Shown: positions 11,701 through 26,700 of the stretch, piece by piece
Position numbering within the stretch: the stretch's first letter is position 1
Layout: each line of letters begins with the position of its first letter
Assembly (NCBI RefSeq): GCF_910592395.1
Contig: NC_088322.1
Location: forward strand, 10,599,431-10,659,430
Source of the DNA: Lineus longissimus
Taxonomy: Eukaryota; Nemertea; Pilidiophora; Heteronemertea; Lineidae
Reading direction: 5' to 3'
Length of the DNA: 60,000 bases
Notes under the pieces: generated by a model
The model's database searches: none
What the model was told of the DNA's origin: nothing
The model's input: the letters and a program-made list of their open reading frames with translations, nothing else
Program-made: the position numbers and the translations under genes

Positions 11701-14700
11701 CTTCAGAAGGGAAAGGAAAGTGAGGCCTATGCATGTCTTGTACCTGATCCGAAGAATGCATGACGAACAGCGGTATACAGAACATAGGAGCCAAGAGTTC
11801 CTCGGTGGGGGCTGACAAAGGATTGCAATTTCCTGACAAGAATGCTTTGAATCGTTTGTACTAGGGACTGATCAGCTGGAGATAACCAGGCAACAACTTG
11901 CAAATTCAGGGTCCACGACTGGCCGCAACCAATTTAGTTTACATGTTTACCCCGGACCGCATCCCACATAGCTTCAACTCCTCAGAAACTCTCAGATTGG
12001 ACATCATCCCACTAACACCACACAGACAACTCTAGATCTAGAGAGAGCCACAAGATGCCTAATTTATTACTTAGTAACAAACCCAGAACCATCCCTGATG
12101 TTGCCCACAAAACTTGTGCGTCAAAATCTGACATTGGCTGATTTCCCCAAAGTATTTGTATGCAGCTCATAAGACATCTGAAGAAATTATTAAGCAGTTG
12201 AGCGGATAATGTGGAAATCTGGCTTTATCAGGGATAGGGCAGTATGATATGGAATGATGGTGTTGGTGGCAATCAATACCGCGACTTATTGTCGCATATT
12301 AATATTGCCAGCCTGAATGTCGGATACCATGGTCCAGATGATGACGTGGGAATCTGGCCTTATGAGGGATAGGGCAGTATAAGATGCAATGATGGCTTTG
12401 GGGGCAATCAATACCGCAACATCCTGTCGCATACTAGCCTGAATATGGGACAGTTACCATGATCGCTGAGCAAAAGTTGGAGAAACCTGGGGCGTTCCAG
12501 ACAGAAATATGGCATTGGTGCCAATCAATACTGCTATATCTAGTTCCATGTTATGCCTGCCTGCAAGTTGGTTGTTTTGATGTTGTTCCTATCAAGCACA
12601 CCCAAGGGACTAACAAATGTGGTCCTCAATTGAGGAGTGCCCAGATTACAGAGGTCAAATGTTTGTATTGCTATTTATAAGAAACCTACACCAGCCATGG
12701 ACCTGCACAAAACTGTCCCACACCACACATCAAAATATGGACGCCACCAGACAGTTGCACAACTCCGAGAATACTTACTCTTGCTTTTTCTAACTGTCCT
12801 ACTGCCTGGCGTTCCGTCTCGCGCCGTGTAGCCTCCCGTTCCTCGTCTAAAGAGAGGTCCGAAGAGGGCTGGCTATAATTTGAGTCGGCAGAACCCTGCA
12901 AAACAGAGAGAGGACAAAACATTAGTTCCGAGAGAAACTTGGCAAGATTTTGAGAGAAACTTGGCAAGATTTTGAGAGAAACTTGGCAAGATTTTGAAAG
13001 AAACATGACAACATTTTGTGAGAAACTTGGCAAGATTTGGAGAGAAACGTGGCAAGATTTTGAGAGAAACATGACAAGATTTTGTACAAGATCTTCAGAA
13101 TCTAAGAGCCGTTTGGTTTACATAGTTGCTTTGGCTGTTTCAAGATTGCGTGTTAGAGCCAGTGCTGCAATGAAAAAAGGTGAAATAGGATTTAGTTTTT
13201 ATCTGACAAGTGGTTTGGCTTTACATCGAGTTGGAAGAACCATTAATTTCAAAGGCATCCTTCCTGTAATTGGGGTCATTTTTCATTTAATACCAAATTA
13301 CCTAAGGGTTAATACAATTCTTATGATTCTTGGTATCCCTACTTGAAATTCAAAAAGCTATTCACTGAATTGATGTTTGGGCTTGGCAATTCCGCCATAA
13401 ACGCTCTTCTCCTTTAATCAATACTGCTTCCATATGCTCACTGTACATGCTACAATCAACCCACACACACACAAGTACACGCCTCTAAAACGGTACACAA
13501 TTTTGCAATGAGGAGCTCGAGCGACAGAATGATTGCCTGACTTGAAATGAAATGCATGCTCAAGTTTCTCACTTGGTAGGGTCTTTAACCTGCCCTGTGG
13601 CATAGTTACCGGATACAAGGAACCTTTTAAGTCTCATTCGAAGGACTGTGAAGAGCCAGGAATGTTAGTTCCTTGAAAGCCATGCCGGTTCATCCAGAAA
13701 TACAATCCTGGGTTCTCCCCGGGATCGAACCTGGGCCCTATTGTGTGGTAGCCAGCAGTGTTAGCCACTAGACTATGAGGCTCCTCTGATGGGGCTATTC
13801 CAAACACGGGCTTAACAAGGGTTTTCGTAACAGATGGACGTTAAAAAACTCTGCAATCACTAGCAACAGGTGGCATGATAGAATTAACCATAGAAATTGC
13901 CCACATTGAAACAAGGAGATCATTTTACCTGCTGCGGCACCTGTCGCTGTGTCGATTAGCAACACACTAGGTCACAACCAGAAGGCCACGATCAGACCAC
14001 TTTCGCATTGGAAGGCCATATATGGCGAAAGTCATTCTGGACAAGTATGGTAGGGAGGTTTATAAAAGCACGTGCAAATCCAAGGCAGGGGCTGCACCAG
14101 ACGCACGCCCCCCCCTGACTCCTGAAATATCTTTGAAATTGACAAAGAAATTTTGATAAACACCAGGAACTTTGATGATCAATGCAGTGCAAGCTCCCTC
14201 TTTTTCCGGCCCCTGGATGTGCCCCCGACAAGCATGAACCGACACCACCACTGGCCAAGGAAATGTCAACATACCCCATTCACAAGAAGCGTATTTTTGC
14301 CCTCGATATTAACGACTCTGCCAAACTTGAGATAATCCGGTTGACTTCGAGTGGCGACCGGCATTTTCAGAATTTATCACAATATTTTTATTCCAGGGAA
14401 AAGATCTCACAGAAGAATTGACATGTTATCCATCAGAGAGTCAAACACATTTCTAGTTGATGCCAAATTAGCGTTCCAGCACTCCGTCCCAGAAGGTACT
14501 CTAACGCACATGTTTGCTCTCGGAATCACATGACAATAATATTCGCCAATTATAATTGGTAAGACCAATACATTCTGCAGAGTCAATTGCTCATTACTGA
14601 ATAAAGCCTACCGTATGTTTCATAGGCCTTTATTGAAGTCGGCTTCAAGTAGTTATGAAATCAATATCCAGTTTTCGACAGCTATCGTTCTGTAAGCATT

Positions 14701-17700
14701 TTATAGGCCAACTAGGTGTGTCGCATTCTGACTGTGCAAAATATTCAAAATTTTCCCCAAGGATGTACGCAATAAAAATATCAAGTGTTATTGATCCAAC
14801 TCTGTTTGGGTGGGCCTGAAACTCCCTTCTCATAATCTAGGCCTACTTCAAAGCTTCATGTATTTTCTACATAGCCAATCACGTCCCATATACCCAAACT
14901 CTTTCGTTGACGTCAAACATCGATTCATACACCCTCTCCCATTGCTTCCATACAGAAAATTCGGAACGAGATACATACTTACTCGCTCAGAAACATGCGT
15001 AAGGAGGATCAGTCATGTTGTAGGCCCTGCTTGCAATAATGCTGGAACGAAATTTCCCCATTTGACAAATCCACCCACCCATGACCAATCAGCTGTCCCG
15101 TGGCAAAATTAACCACAACAATTCCAAGAACAGAAGCTTGTTTATACATGAAATGACGTCAGGTAACGTGAACCAGCTGAACTTGTATATAGGGCCTAGT
15201 GTGCGTTACCATCTGCATCAGGCCAAACACAATTAATCATGGGCATGGTCAACATGGTGGCAGGGTGAAGTGAAGGCCTTTTTATCACGTCATGCCAAGA
15301 TGTCATTGAGGTTTTGCAAAAACCCGTCTCAAAATCAAAAGATTGCGGCAGAAAATCATACCGAACCCTAAGTTATTTGATGATCTTTCTGTTTCTTACC
15401 ATTAAACCAATTTTAGACTCGGCAAAACACCTTAATTCGTTTGTTTCTGTGCATTGGTCAAGCGTGCCATTGGAAGATTTTTTTCTGGATCAAATGGTTG
15501 GATCACATGGGTGACCTGACCGCTGACCCGAATTAAGTTATCAATCTGCTCCACCCCTCCCAGTGTCTCCAGATTTGTGAGTCCTCATAAGCAGATGGAC
15601 GAATAGTTAACTGAAGGTTTTCAGGTGAGAAATGTTAAAGTAATTTGCTGCGGCCTGCGTGGCAGGTGTCTCAGGTGACCTAATTTGATGAAGAACAAAA
15701 TCTAAAATCATTACGGATATTGATATGTGCTTGTAACTTGTAAACCAACAGCAACATAACAAACAAACTGGGCTGAACTACTGTCAAAGGCAATTTTCAT
15801 CGTGGTGGCCTGCGACAATCATTGTTGTGATTAGCAATTAAAACATTGCTTGTCTACAAGTAAAACGAGTCATCACTGGGCCTGACACTTATGGCAGGTT
15901 GCTGCGATTGCCGATTTTGGTTGTCGCAGGCGCCGTTTACGATCACTGCAAACAAAAGATTTTTGTTGTTGAACCAGTGATCGGTGAATTCAGGGCTAAG
16001 CAGAGATAAATACGCAACAGCAATAACTCCAATGGCACCTGACACCTCTAAATCATTAATACGCTCCCCTCGCTTGATCTATTTCTGACGGGATTCATCG
16101 CATACACAAAATCCAATGAAAGCACTATTTGCGTTGCTAGGGAGGATTGTCCTGGAAACATAGCTAGCATCAGATGTATGCAGAGGGGAAAGGCCACCAC
16201 TGGTGGAACTCACGAGACTGGAAACAAATAAAATCATCGATTCTAGATCTGAAATCGTTACCTGTTACTCTAAACCCTGGCATTCACACAAACGACAAAC
16301 TCGTTTTTATTTTTTTTCTTAAATTCTTGGGCGGGGTTCAAAAACCAGCTATCAAAGTGATCTTTTATGTCTTACCTGCTTGACAATCTTCATGGTGTCC
16401 AGTATAATCTCCTGTTTTCCTCTCCCTACTACTACTACTATAGGACATGCTCCCAACGGGATCCATCTATTGATCAACTACGTGAAAAAAGTTCAAAATC
16501 GAACGACTAGCTTTTAGCAGATCCCAGCATAGACGGAATCCGAGACTATCAATTTAAAGCTAGTGTACTCCTGTCAGGTTCAACACAGAGTCCTTTGATG
16601 GTTTTTTTGCGACGCACACGTAACGCCGAGGGTCCAACTTAGCTGTCTGAGTAGATGATATAATTCTGCTAAAACTGCAACCACTGTTAAGTTTTTTAAC
16701 CGTACACGAAGTTCGAAAAGCCTCTTCGCTGAATATTGCAGCAAAGGGTCCAACGTTGCTGACAGTAGACAGTTCTAGACGGCTCTAACTGCAATCACTG
16801 TTCACTTTTTTTGGCTAATCCGAAGCAGCAAACAGTACACTGCACATATATCAACTTACACATCTGATGCCGAAGGTGCTATTCAATGTATGTTTATCTG
16901 TTCTTCACCTATCTATATACAGCTGCTACATAGGTAGGCCTAATATATATCCTCGAGAATTTATTGTATTAACACAGAATCACCTGTAGGCTGACCTAGA
17001 AATTCAACTCTACAAGTGCACGTGGACTGAAACCGTGTGAGTGACCTTGGTTTCTAGACGAGGTGAAGGTGACCTGGTGAGGTCAAGCTTATCCCAAGGT
17101 CAAATTGTGATCTGAAGTCAATGTTTCCAAAAAATGTCAAACGTGATAACGATTACGTTATCAGCACTAGTTGAATATCATGTCCTTCCAGGTAAAGGTC
17201 AGATTATTATTCAGATGGGTCAAGGTTAAATGCAGCACATAGTTGCCTAGGATTAGGTTTAACCTAGAATCTAGGCCAAATGTAGCACTTTTTAGGTTCA
17301 GAAAGTTATAAGAGCCTACACAGCAGGCAATTCATGCAGGCATCAAAATCAGGAAGATGAGTGAATACCTGGGTAGCATCCAGATGCACCCAGACGATGA
17401 TATTCGTAATTACGAGATGAACAGCAGATGTAATAGCGGATAAAAGTCAGGTGGAATAACGGCGATTATTCTGCCCGGAGTTAGTTCACATCACAGATAG
17501 ACACAGGTGGCCAGCGCCCTCAGTAGTAAGACCCGTAACTCTTCCTTGCATAGCAGAAGCTGAATCGAAATGAGAATGTATAAATCTAGGTGGGGTCCAT
17601 CAAAAACCTGCCGATCAGAGAATTTCTCAGAGAACCCAAGCCCCAAATCACTCCTTGGCCATAAAAGTTCTCAAAACCTGAAAAGTATTTCGATTCAAAA

Positions 17701-20700
17701 AGTATGTTGAAATAAAACTACGTCATTAAAGATTTAGAATTCAACATTTTTCAAATTCCCCCCGAAGTTCAGCAAAACCTGAACATACTAGAAGTGCATT
17801 TTTGCAAAAACAAACCCACTTCATCCTTTCTCCACGGGAACTCAAGAAGGCAGCTGTTACAGCTGTTGTGACAAAAAAGCCACTCGGCAATCGATTCGAA
17901 TGAAACACAATGAAGTTCAGGTTGCACTGGAACAGTGTGACAGACAAAAATCACGAGGAACAAGAGTACATGGTTTTTTTTAAAAAGCCGGCTGAACAGC
18001 TTCAGCATAGTACCTGTCCAGTTTCACCTCTAAAACCATGGGTTTGATTCCCAATCAGAATCCTTCCATTTCAGTATTGTGATATAGAGGTGGGGTCTCT
18101 TTGAAATATATTAGGAATTACTGCTGAGGCCCCGGTTTCCTCCTAAACTACATACCAACCTGCCCAGAGATATTTACCATGCACATAACTGAGGAGTGTC
18201 TCCAGAAAATACCTGGCCAACACTTGTAAAAACAGATGGAATACAGAAAGTGAAATTGAAGGGCACATCATTTCCATCTGTTTCTACAAAAGGACAGATT
18301 TCTCCAGAAAGACGCCAAGATACGGGTTTGTCAACTACATGTAGCAGTAGACTAGACTTATAGATTGACCTGTAACCATTTGACCACCCCGAGCCAAATC
18401 TGACCAAAAATGCCTGCCTAAAAACGAACCCTAACATCCATGGAATACCCCTTGCGCCAAAATCGAGAACAAACAGTGATAACAGATGCCAATCCTACAA
18501 CACAAAATCACCCACCCAGAATACCAAACACCGAGTCGATAATTTGAATGAACGCACAAGCCATCAGACTACACGGCTAGAAATATTGGACTGCCTGCGA
18601 CACACTGCATACTTTATCACAGAACTCTCCGATAGACGACGGCGGATATTTCCTGGAGGCCGCACAACGCCAAAACAATGATGATATTCCACAGCCAGAA
18701 AAAGAAGGAATATTCCTCGATTAGGAAGTCCAGTTTCTCCCGTTCGTCGTCAATGTTAAGAATCACCATTACGCCATCGAACGTCGCACAAATTGTCAAA
18801 CGAGATTTTACGTATTGCAAGAGATGGCCGTACGCGGCTTGTAGACTAGCTAACTGAATACATTATAACATGAATAGCATGAATATGTTGATAATATATG
18901 ATGCTCCGTTCAATGCTAGTGTCGCTATTGTACAGCGGAGGATATGAGGGCTATTGGTTTTATGGATGGAGCGGCTATCTTTGTAGCTTGGTAAGGCTAT
19001 ATGGGTTTAACCCTATGCAGAGGAAATCCTGGAGTGGACTTGGCTATTTTGTTCAAATTCGATAGAATGTTCGAATCGCAAAATGAATGGTACTATCCAA
19101 TGATTCAGGGCTTTCCAATAAAAGTTTTGACACTGCTATTAACATGAATATGCTGATGAAAGTGGAACCTCCCCTCGTTGATACCTCACCAGCAGGACAC
19201 TTTCTCTGTCGGAGACAGTGATATTTGTCCCATATAGGTTGTAATAACGTGATCTCTTTAATCAGGACACCTTTCCCCTAAGGGTAGCATTTGCCAGTCC
19301 CTAGGGTGTCCTTGATGGAGGGGTTGGGGTACCAGAAGTTGCTTCACTTTACTTGCCTTGATTTTAGGACAGAGACTGGCCATAGTACCCATTGGAGCTA
19401 ACAGCTCGCTACTTTAAAACGTGTTAAAGGAAAGACTGTCCCAATAGTAGGCCAGGTTGGCACTTATATTTATTCAGATGTGGTGTAGAAGGTGCTACTG
19501 AGGACATATGTTGTAAAATGTGTAAAAGCAGTTTGTAAAGCGTGTCTATATTTTCCAATACTTGATTCATGATCTACACATGGGCTCTGATAACTTTACA
19601 TGGTGGCCTGGCATCACCTGGAAACAATCCTCCTTTTCAATCTGCGAACAATTCAAGTACAACACTTGGAACAATGGTATGTCAAAACGAATTCTACATC
19701 ACTAATATTATTCAGCAAGTCTGCATATTATAGTCGTTGGTGCTATAAAATGGCTACACCTCTATCGTAACCAATATGCCTGGATGCACCATACATAAAG
19801 GTCATGTTAACAGTGAGATCAGCGACTGATGGTAAATGCATAAATGCCACCAAGAAATTTATATGATCATTGACCTGTATATTATTTCTCTTTTTTCAAT
19901 GTTTGTTATGCCATTTCAAAATTTGCCCATAAAACGCCATGATAATTTAATCATTTCATGAAGGCCGTTTGTGAATTTGCAGCTGTTCTGGTAAGGGCTT
20001 GCATGTGGATTTCTGGGTCCTGGACTTGGCGCCAGGTGTCAGCACTAGTCCTGAACCGAATATAAAGAGTTTGGAACCACAATGAGATAATTATACCTAT
20101 TTTGAAAGTTTCTGAGTCCAGGCACTATGCTAAAGAACTACAGAAAACACAGAAATATTTTCAGATATTTATTTTTCCAAATTTTCTGTAAATGCTGAAA
20201 TTATTATCTCCTTCAGTAAATTTCATTTACAATAGTAGGACTCGGTGCCAAAGTTACTGTAATCTCCGATTGAGCAAGCAGACCATAGAGAGCATCTGAC
20301 ACCATTTTTGAGGACACCATTTCTTTATAAACAGTGCAATCCTGCACCTAGGTTGCCAAAAGCAATTCCTGGTGAACTGCTTGGCTTTTCATCCCACAAT
20401 GTCATCGCAAACTCTGTCCCACAACGCCTGAAATGCAATTTCTGTGGCATGGCTTATTGCTTAGAGACTCTTACTTGCATAGACAGTAAGCCTGGCAGTA
20501 TTCCATCATTTCTAGGCCTCATTCCTCATTCCCAGGATGTCTGGGAAATGTGAAAGTCTGGATGACAACCACATGATCTTTTGTTTACATTTGAAAACAT
20601 TGCTCTGTTATCTCTATTCAGCTGACAATGGCAAAATATGGAATCGATAACGAAATGCCATGCACACCTAGCGTTTTGACTACTGCCAATTTCTCTGATG

Positions 20701-23700
20701 TGACTCAGCGCCATATTTGAACAGGCGCCCACTAATTGTACTCAATATGCTGTTTCCAAGAACTCATCCATTATGAAACCTCCCCATGAGAGTCGAGTAA
20801 AATAAAATTGTTTGCAAAGATAGGGCGGTCTAAGCTGCTACTGATTGCATTATGGACGAATAGTGAAATCAAGTTGATTAATAAATACTGTGGTATATCT
20901 GCAGGGTAAGCTATTGGCACTATACGGCAGTAATAGCTGCTGCAGATTCCATTATGGACGATTGGTAAAATCAGTTTGTTAAATACGGTGATATATATGC
21001 AGGGTGAGGTATTGACACTCATCCGATGGCAATATCAATAGCTGGGTCTCAACTCGGATATTGTTAGACAAATAAGCAATACTGGGCAATTGATATGACA
21101 ATGCAGCCTAATGCCAGCCAGACAAGTTCACATTTATCAAACCCAAGCCAGTGGTTAAAAGATGTGTCAAACGCACTTACACTCATACCAGCCAATTTAC
21201 ACCATTTGACCTCAGTCACCTTGAAAAGTAGGTCAAATCAAAAACCCTAAATATATGTGATGTATCCATGCTGAGTACCTACCATACAAATTTCATCAAA
21301 AATGAATCAGTCATAGGCAACATATCACATTTTTTAGTATTCACTTTTGGCCCCCTGGTGGCCAAATTAAGAATTGCACATGACTGAAATTCAGTTTCAG
21401 AGATCACCTGACCTAGAGGGGTCACATGTACCAAAATTCAATTTCATAGCTTTAGTATTTAAGGAACCGGTCATTGTCTTGTGAACTGTTCATGGACGAC
21501 AGACACTGCGGTAAAGTCTCACAAATTTTAAAAGTCAATGTGTTGCTCCTGTTGGACCGCCAAGGTCTCGCCAGAAATGACCACCACATGGCAAACCATC
21601 AGCAGCCGGTTCTACTGGTAGATACTCAGCCAAAGCAACCAGGAGCTTTAATTTAGATGCGTAGCCATGGAAACCGTGTGTATTGCCACGAATGCTACAT
21701 CGGCAACGGGCGGCCAGTTGTTGCCTATCACATGGTGTGTCACACTGGTATGTAAATACTTATTATATGTCATTTTGTTGGGTCTTACTCTCGGCTCTTT
21801 GTGAGGGTAAATGGCGGGCGGAAACACTGCGGTTCAGAGAGGTTCTGTTGCATTAGTTTCTGAAATTTTGGACAAGGTACAGAAGTTGTTGATGGGGTTG
21901 TGTGGTAAGACCTTCTTATTACATATCTGGTGGGTCACAGGTTCCAACCAAACATCTCAACTCACCCTACCATGGCATTAGGGGATTAAATATTTATGAG
22001 GAGCTCCTTGCGAGTCGCAGATATGTGACAATGCCTTTCGGATGGGTTTTAAACTCTTCACTGGGGTAACTGGTGGGTAGAAACAATACATATTTGTTTT
22101 AAGTCGAACAGTATGTAATACCCCTCGGCTTGGATTTACAGTTTGCAGGTCATCTGGTCTGGACTGGTCATCCTTAGGTCATGCTCAAGATGGTTCTTAT
22201 CACAAATAGAAGACTTTCAATAAATTTTACCCCATGATTATTTCAATTTGTCAAAATTCAAACTTGTTTCTCTTTTTCAGCACTCAATTCAGCTCCGGGT
22301 GTGAAATCAAAATTGTTTACATGTTTGTATATCGCAAGCATGTGTCAACTGGGATTAGGAAATTACAATGATTTACGTCAGTGCAGCACGTAAACAAAAC
22401 AATAATAAATACTTTTGCATATTTCATCAGAATGTACCCGGATAATGCTTCAGAAAACATGTTTTTTTGAATTGATAATTTGTTTGGAACCTTTCTTCAT
22501 GACTATGACAAGGTATAAATAAGTGACTGAACCTTGAGTGTAATTTAGGAACGAAACAAGGGCTTGCTGTGAGAGGATGTACAGTCCAAGTCACAATTGA
22601 CATCCTTCCTGCTTCGTGTTAGTTACGCGCAACATACGTGTGAGTTGCATGCCGAGTTGTGCGCCAACGACGCACCAGTGACGCGCCTATCTCTCCATGT
22701 TTGGCATGTATTACGCACGACCTACGCGTTGGGTGGCCAACGGCGTGAAATAAGGGATGTCAATTCTGATTCGGACTGTAAGGTTCTGTCAGTCCTGAAG
22801 GTGCCTTACTATAGAAGTTCCACTCAACTTGTATAATAATGAAGCAACAGTCCTTGTGGTAAACTAATTATACAATAGCAATTAAGATTTATGCAACGTG
22901 ATATTAGAAATGCAACTAAGGTAAACAACAATAATTAGGAAGTACTTTTCACCAGCAAGGGCAGATACATGGTATTTAGTTTCGTTGGATACAACGACAC
23001 TACTGAGAAATGAGATGACATTTGCAATCCAAAACAAATACACATAATTGCAACTGCTACTTCCTGAATACCTCCCTCTACGAGAGACATTGTCAATTTC
23101 ACCTAAACTTCGTCATTTTAGATATACTGGAGATGTATATTGTATTGACAACCATACACCATAGTCAGCAGTCGAACTAATAAACATGAACTACGACTGC
23201 CATCTGTCTGCACTTGGCTGAACCAATATCCTTCGGGTGATAAAAGTCATGACATGATCTCTGCTGTCAGAACAGAATAAGTACAGACCCATTGCCAGCT
23301 TTTACGGCAGCGGGTGGGGGACAAAACCCCCTTTCTTCCTTGATATCTCCTCTAAAAGGCGTAAAATCTGCATGAAAACTAGTGAGAATTGGTGGGTAAT
23401 GACCCCCTCCTGTCAACCAAAGTCCTATTGAACCTTTCTACTGGGAGAGTAGAGCGCTTTGAGATGGTAGATTGTACATTGAAAAGCTAAAAACTCACAA
23501 TTATTTCCATGTTGTACGACTGGAGAGGAAAGATGGCCTGCCAAGTTTAAAATTATTACTTCTAAATATGCTCTTCATGATATTAAACAACCAAGCACCA
23601 TTTATTATTACAGTTTACTTAACATAGTGACATTGGCTAGGCAAGCATGTCATCTGTGGTTACATTATATCATAAGGTCACTCATGGCAAAAGAGCAAAC

Positions 23701-26700
23701 AAGTCAGGCCCCTATCATAATTAGCTTGAACATATAAACCATATGAAAAGTGTCAACATCTGTTGGTTTGTGTGTTGTATCTTGTACATTGATCAGTGTG
23801 TTATTCTACTGTTTTTGAAGGCGAATTGATCACAAGCACTATTTCACCTACATGTGCAATCTGCGACATTCATTGTCAAATCAGGCAGACACAATCGGAT
23901 TTCTATATACTCCCCTTACTGCCAAATGAAACTACTTGCTTCTTTGTCTTCTAAGTAAAATGCGCTTTTGTGCTGACTTATGTTTATCTGAAGTAGCCTC
24001 TGGAATGCACCTTGGTATTCAAATCATGCAACTTTCCGCACAAAAAATCCTATTAATCGAAATAATTGCCACGATTGACTTATCCCAGATGGATTATCCC
24101 ACAGTACTGGTAATCTGCGTCGCATTAATCACAATATGAGAACTCACATGACACCCATTAACCTGATGAATCAGACGTTTCCATGAAACCGGCCCTTACA
24201 TCGCAATTCAGCTCTGGGATGTAGGAGTCATGCGCCTGTTGTCAATTTCATGCAATTTGTGAAATAAATAATGCATCAGGAGCACGCTGCATCCTTTAGT
24301 CACAACCAGGCAATAGTGTGGCGAGTCTGCGTCAGGCGCGAAACCAAGAGGGGCGCACCAGATGCACGCCTCCCTTCATGAAAATATTTTTATTTCACCA
24401 TGAAACCTTGCAACACGTCAGAAATTTTAATGAGAAATGCAGTGCACACCCCTTTTTTCTGGCTCTTGGTTCCGCCCCTGTGCGTGGAGCCCCATCACAT
24501 GCAACACCACGACAAAGGACTGGATGTAGCACAAACTCCAGTTTTTTGTTTCATGAGGGAGGCATGGTGCACAGCATCACTTTGATCTCTCGCCAAGGTA
24601 CAGGAATGATTTTCAAAAACCACATCAGTTAATTTAAAGATTAACTTAACTATTATATCCCTCACTGTATGCACCAAGAAAGCAATCCATATACTGAGCA
24701 AAACACCTGGCCGGAGGATCAAAAAGCAAGACCAAATTTTGGGGGAGGAAGGCTGACCTCGACAACTAATTTGATTTGCAAGACCCTGAACTTAAGGACA
24801 CTTGCAAGCTGTTAGTTTGTATGATACCAGCTGTATGACCTAACATTTCTTTACTCAATATTCCATGAAATTCCCTCCCACAACCAAACAGCTGGTGTGA
24901 TGTCATAACTTTTATTATTCACTTACAAACAATCATTGAATAAGCCACAGTCGCCTTGGACGTCATTGAAAATATGGGGGACAATTTTCTTGCTATAGCA
25001 AAAGTCTTCTGTCGACCCACTTCATGGTATACTGAGACTAATGACCATGCATCCCAGTGAGAAACAACTCTATGACGCATTACTCATTCAGAATTACATG
25101 TACATTAGTTCATAAAATTTTGCCATCATTCACAACATTATGAAGTGCGCAATCAAATGTTGACGTAAGTATATTTCGGCAAACCAACACGTCGGAGGAG
25201 GCTGCAGTTTTCGAACAGAATGATGATGGTAGTAAAAGATAAATTGTGTCATTTCATTTGTAAAGTTTCAATCGTTTTCCAAGAACAACCATCACAGTAT
25301 TCCCGCCTTGTTTCAAGTTATCCCTTCTTCTTAGTTTTTTGTACATGTCACAGGTTTCTACAGTTCATCAGAAGGGATTCAAACCCACTACATCCAAATA
25401 GTCGGGCACTCTTCCCATCCCTCAGGAAAATCAACCTTTCCCGGGATAATCTACCATTCCCAGGATGATCAACCATTCCCAAGCCGGACATACACAATCG
25501 CGGCCACCAACTATTAACTATGACTCTTGCCACAACCTGTAACACCGTGACTGTGACTTTATATCGATGTGTTGCGCATTGTGATGTGATATATTGGACC
25601 GCCGTCTACCCATAATGGCCGAGGATATACAACCATGGTGAATTCAAATCGCTGACGATGGTTATGATAAAGATGAGAAAAGGTGATCAAAGGGTGTATT
25701 GGCGACCGACAGATAAATTGACTCGTTTCTTTCTATTTCCCCATGTCAGAAAGTCACAGTCTCTCTTGTCTTCTATTGTTTGGAAACACTGAAATATTAG
25801 AAACAACCACAGATGTTATACCGGCACAGTTTGACAAGAGCTTGCGCCAGCAGCAAAAGTGTAACATTAACGTCCAGCTGAATAAGTGGAACCCATCTTA
25901 GTGGACACCTATTTTAGCAGAAAACCCTCTCTATATAAGGACAGTGGTTTTAATCCCACAGGTGTCGTTTCTATTCATTTCAGCTTCTGTAATCAGGACA
26001 CCTGCCTATTAGGGACAGCATTGGTCAGTCCCAAGGGTTTCCATAATATAGGGGTTCTGCTCTATGATCAATTTCAGTGTGTATGAAGCGGTGTCGAGTT
26101 GAGCTGTTCAACTGCATAAAGCATGAACAGCCTAATTGATATACAGCTTCGCTATGTGATGTGATGATTTCTCAATGTGGGCACCACAGCATACATAACA
26201 CAAATATTCACGAAAATTATGCAGGAATGGTTGATTTATAAGTGAGATCTCTTGCATTATGTATCAGATGGACAGCGTTCATCAGAAACCATCAACAACC
26301 AGCATCTGCGTCAACACATTGCGATTACATGTTGACTTTTTGGCAATGATTAGTCCCCGAGTTTAAGGTTGAATCGGCGCCACCATTTTGGCCAGGACTT
26401 GAAATACTATTAGCAATTGGAACTCTTTCAAAATGAAGTAAATGCCAATTGCAAGGGTGGGAGTCAGTTCTAGAGAAAATACACCCACCCTCGAAATACA
26501 TGATGTGACAGCCATTCCACACTCACCAGGTAACTGCTGCTGACAGTAACAATATCCGTCCTTTCTGCACCCTTCCTTCCCATCATGTCCGCCTAAAAAC
26601 TTTCCAAACAACTGACTAATCATTGCAAAACCTCCAGATTGAAATTCACATTTGTTACAAAGTGAATGACAGTCAGAAAGGTAAGTCCCAAAGCACTGAC

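Larger units (their letters stand above)
7211..12778 (-). other. Cav-beta intron 3 (5.6 kb)
   Basis: GTAAGT to TTTGCAG. It contains the foldback element at 9376-9518 and the triplicated block at 12210-12540. Otherwise AT-rich sequence with only scattered short frames and no exon-like signals that I can support. Confidence 0.75.

Noticed and set aside
14887-14922. MFDVNERVW frame as another alternative first exon
   Set aside because: The donor GTATAT after TGG is weak and the ATG context poor. It is one of the chance phase-0 hits expected in a 29-kb intron.
16032-16100. MNPVRNRSS frame as an alternative first exon
   Set aside because: The donor GTATTA lacks the usual G at +5 and the preceding base is C.
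18174-18437. 87-codon minus frame as an exon of a membrane or secreted protein
   Set aside because: A possible donor (GTATTT after CAG) exists but is weak, and no family or conserved motif is seen.
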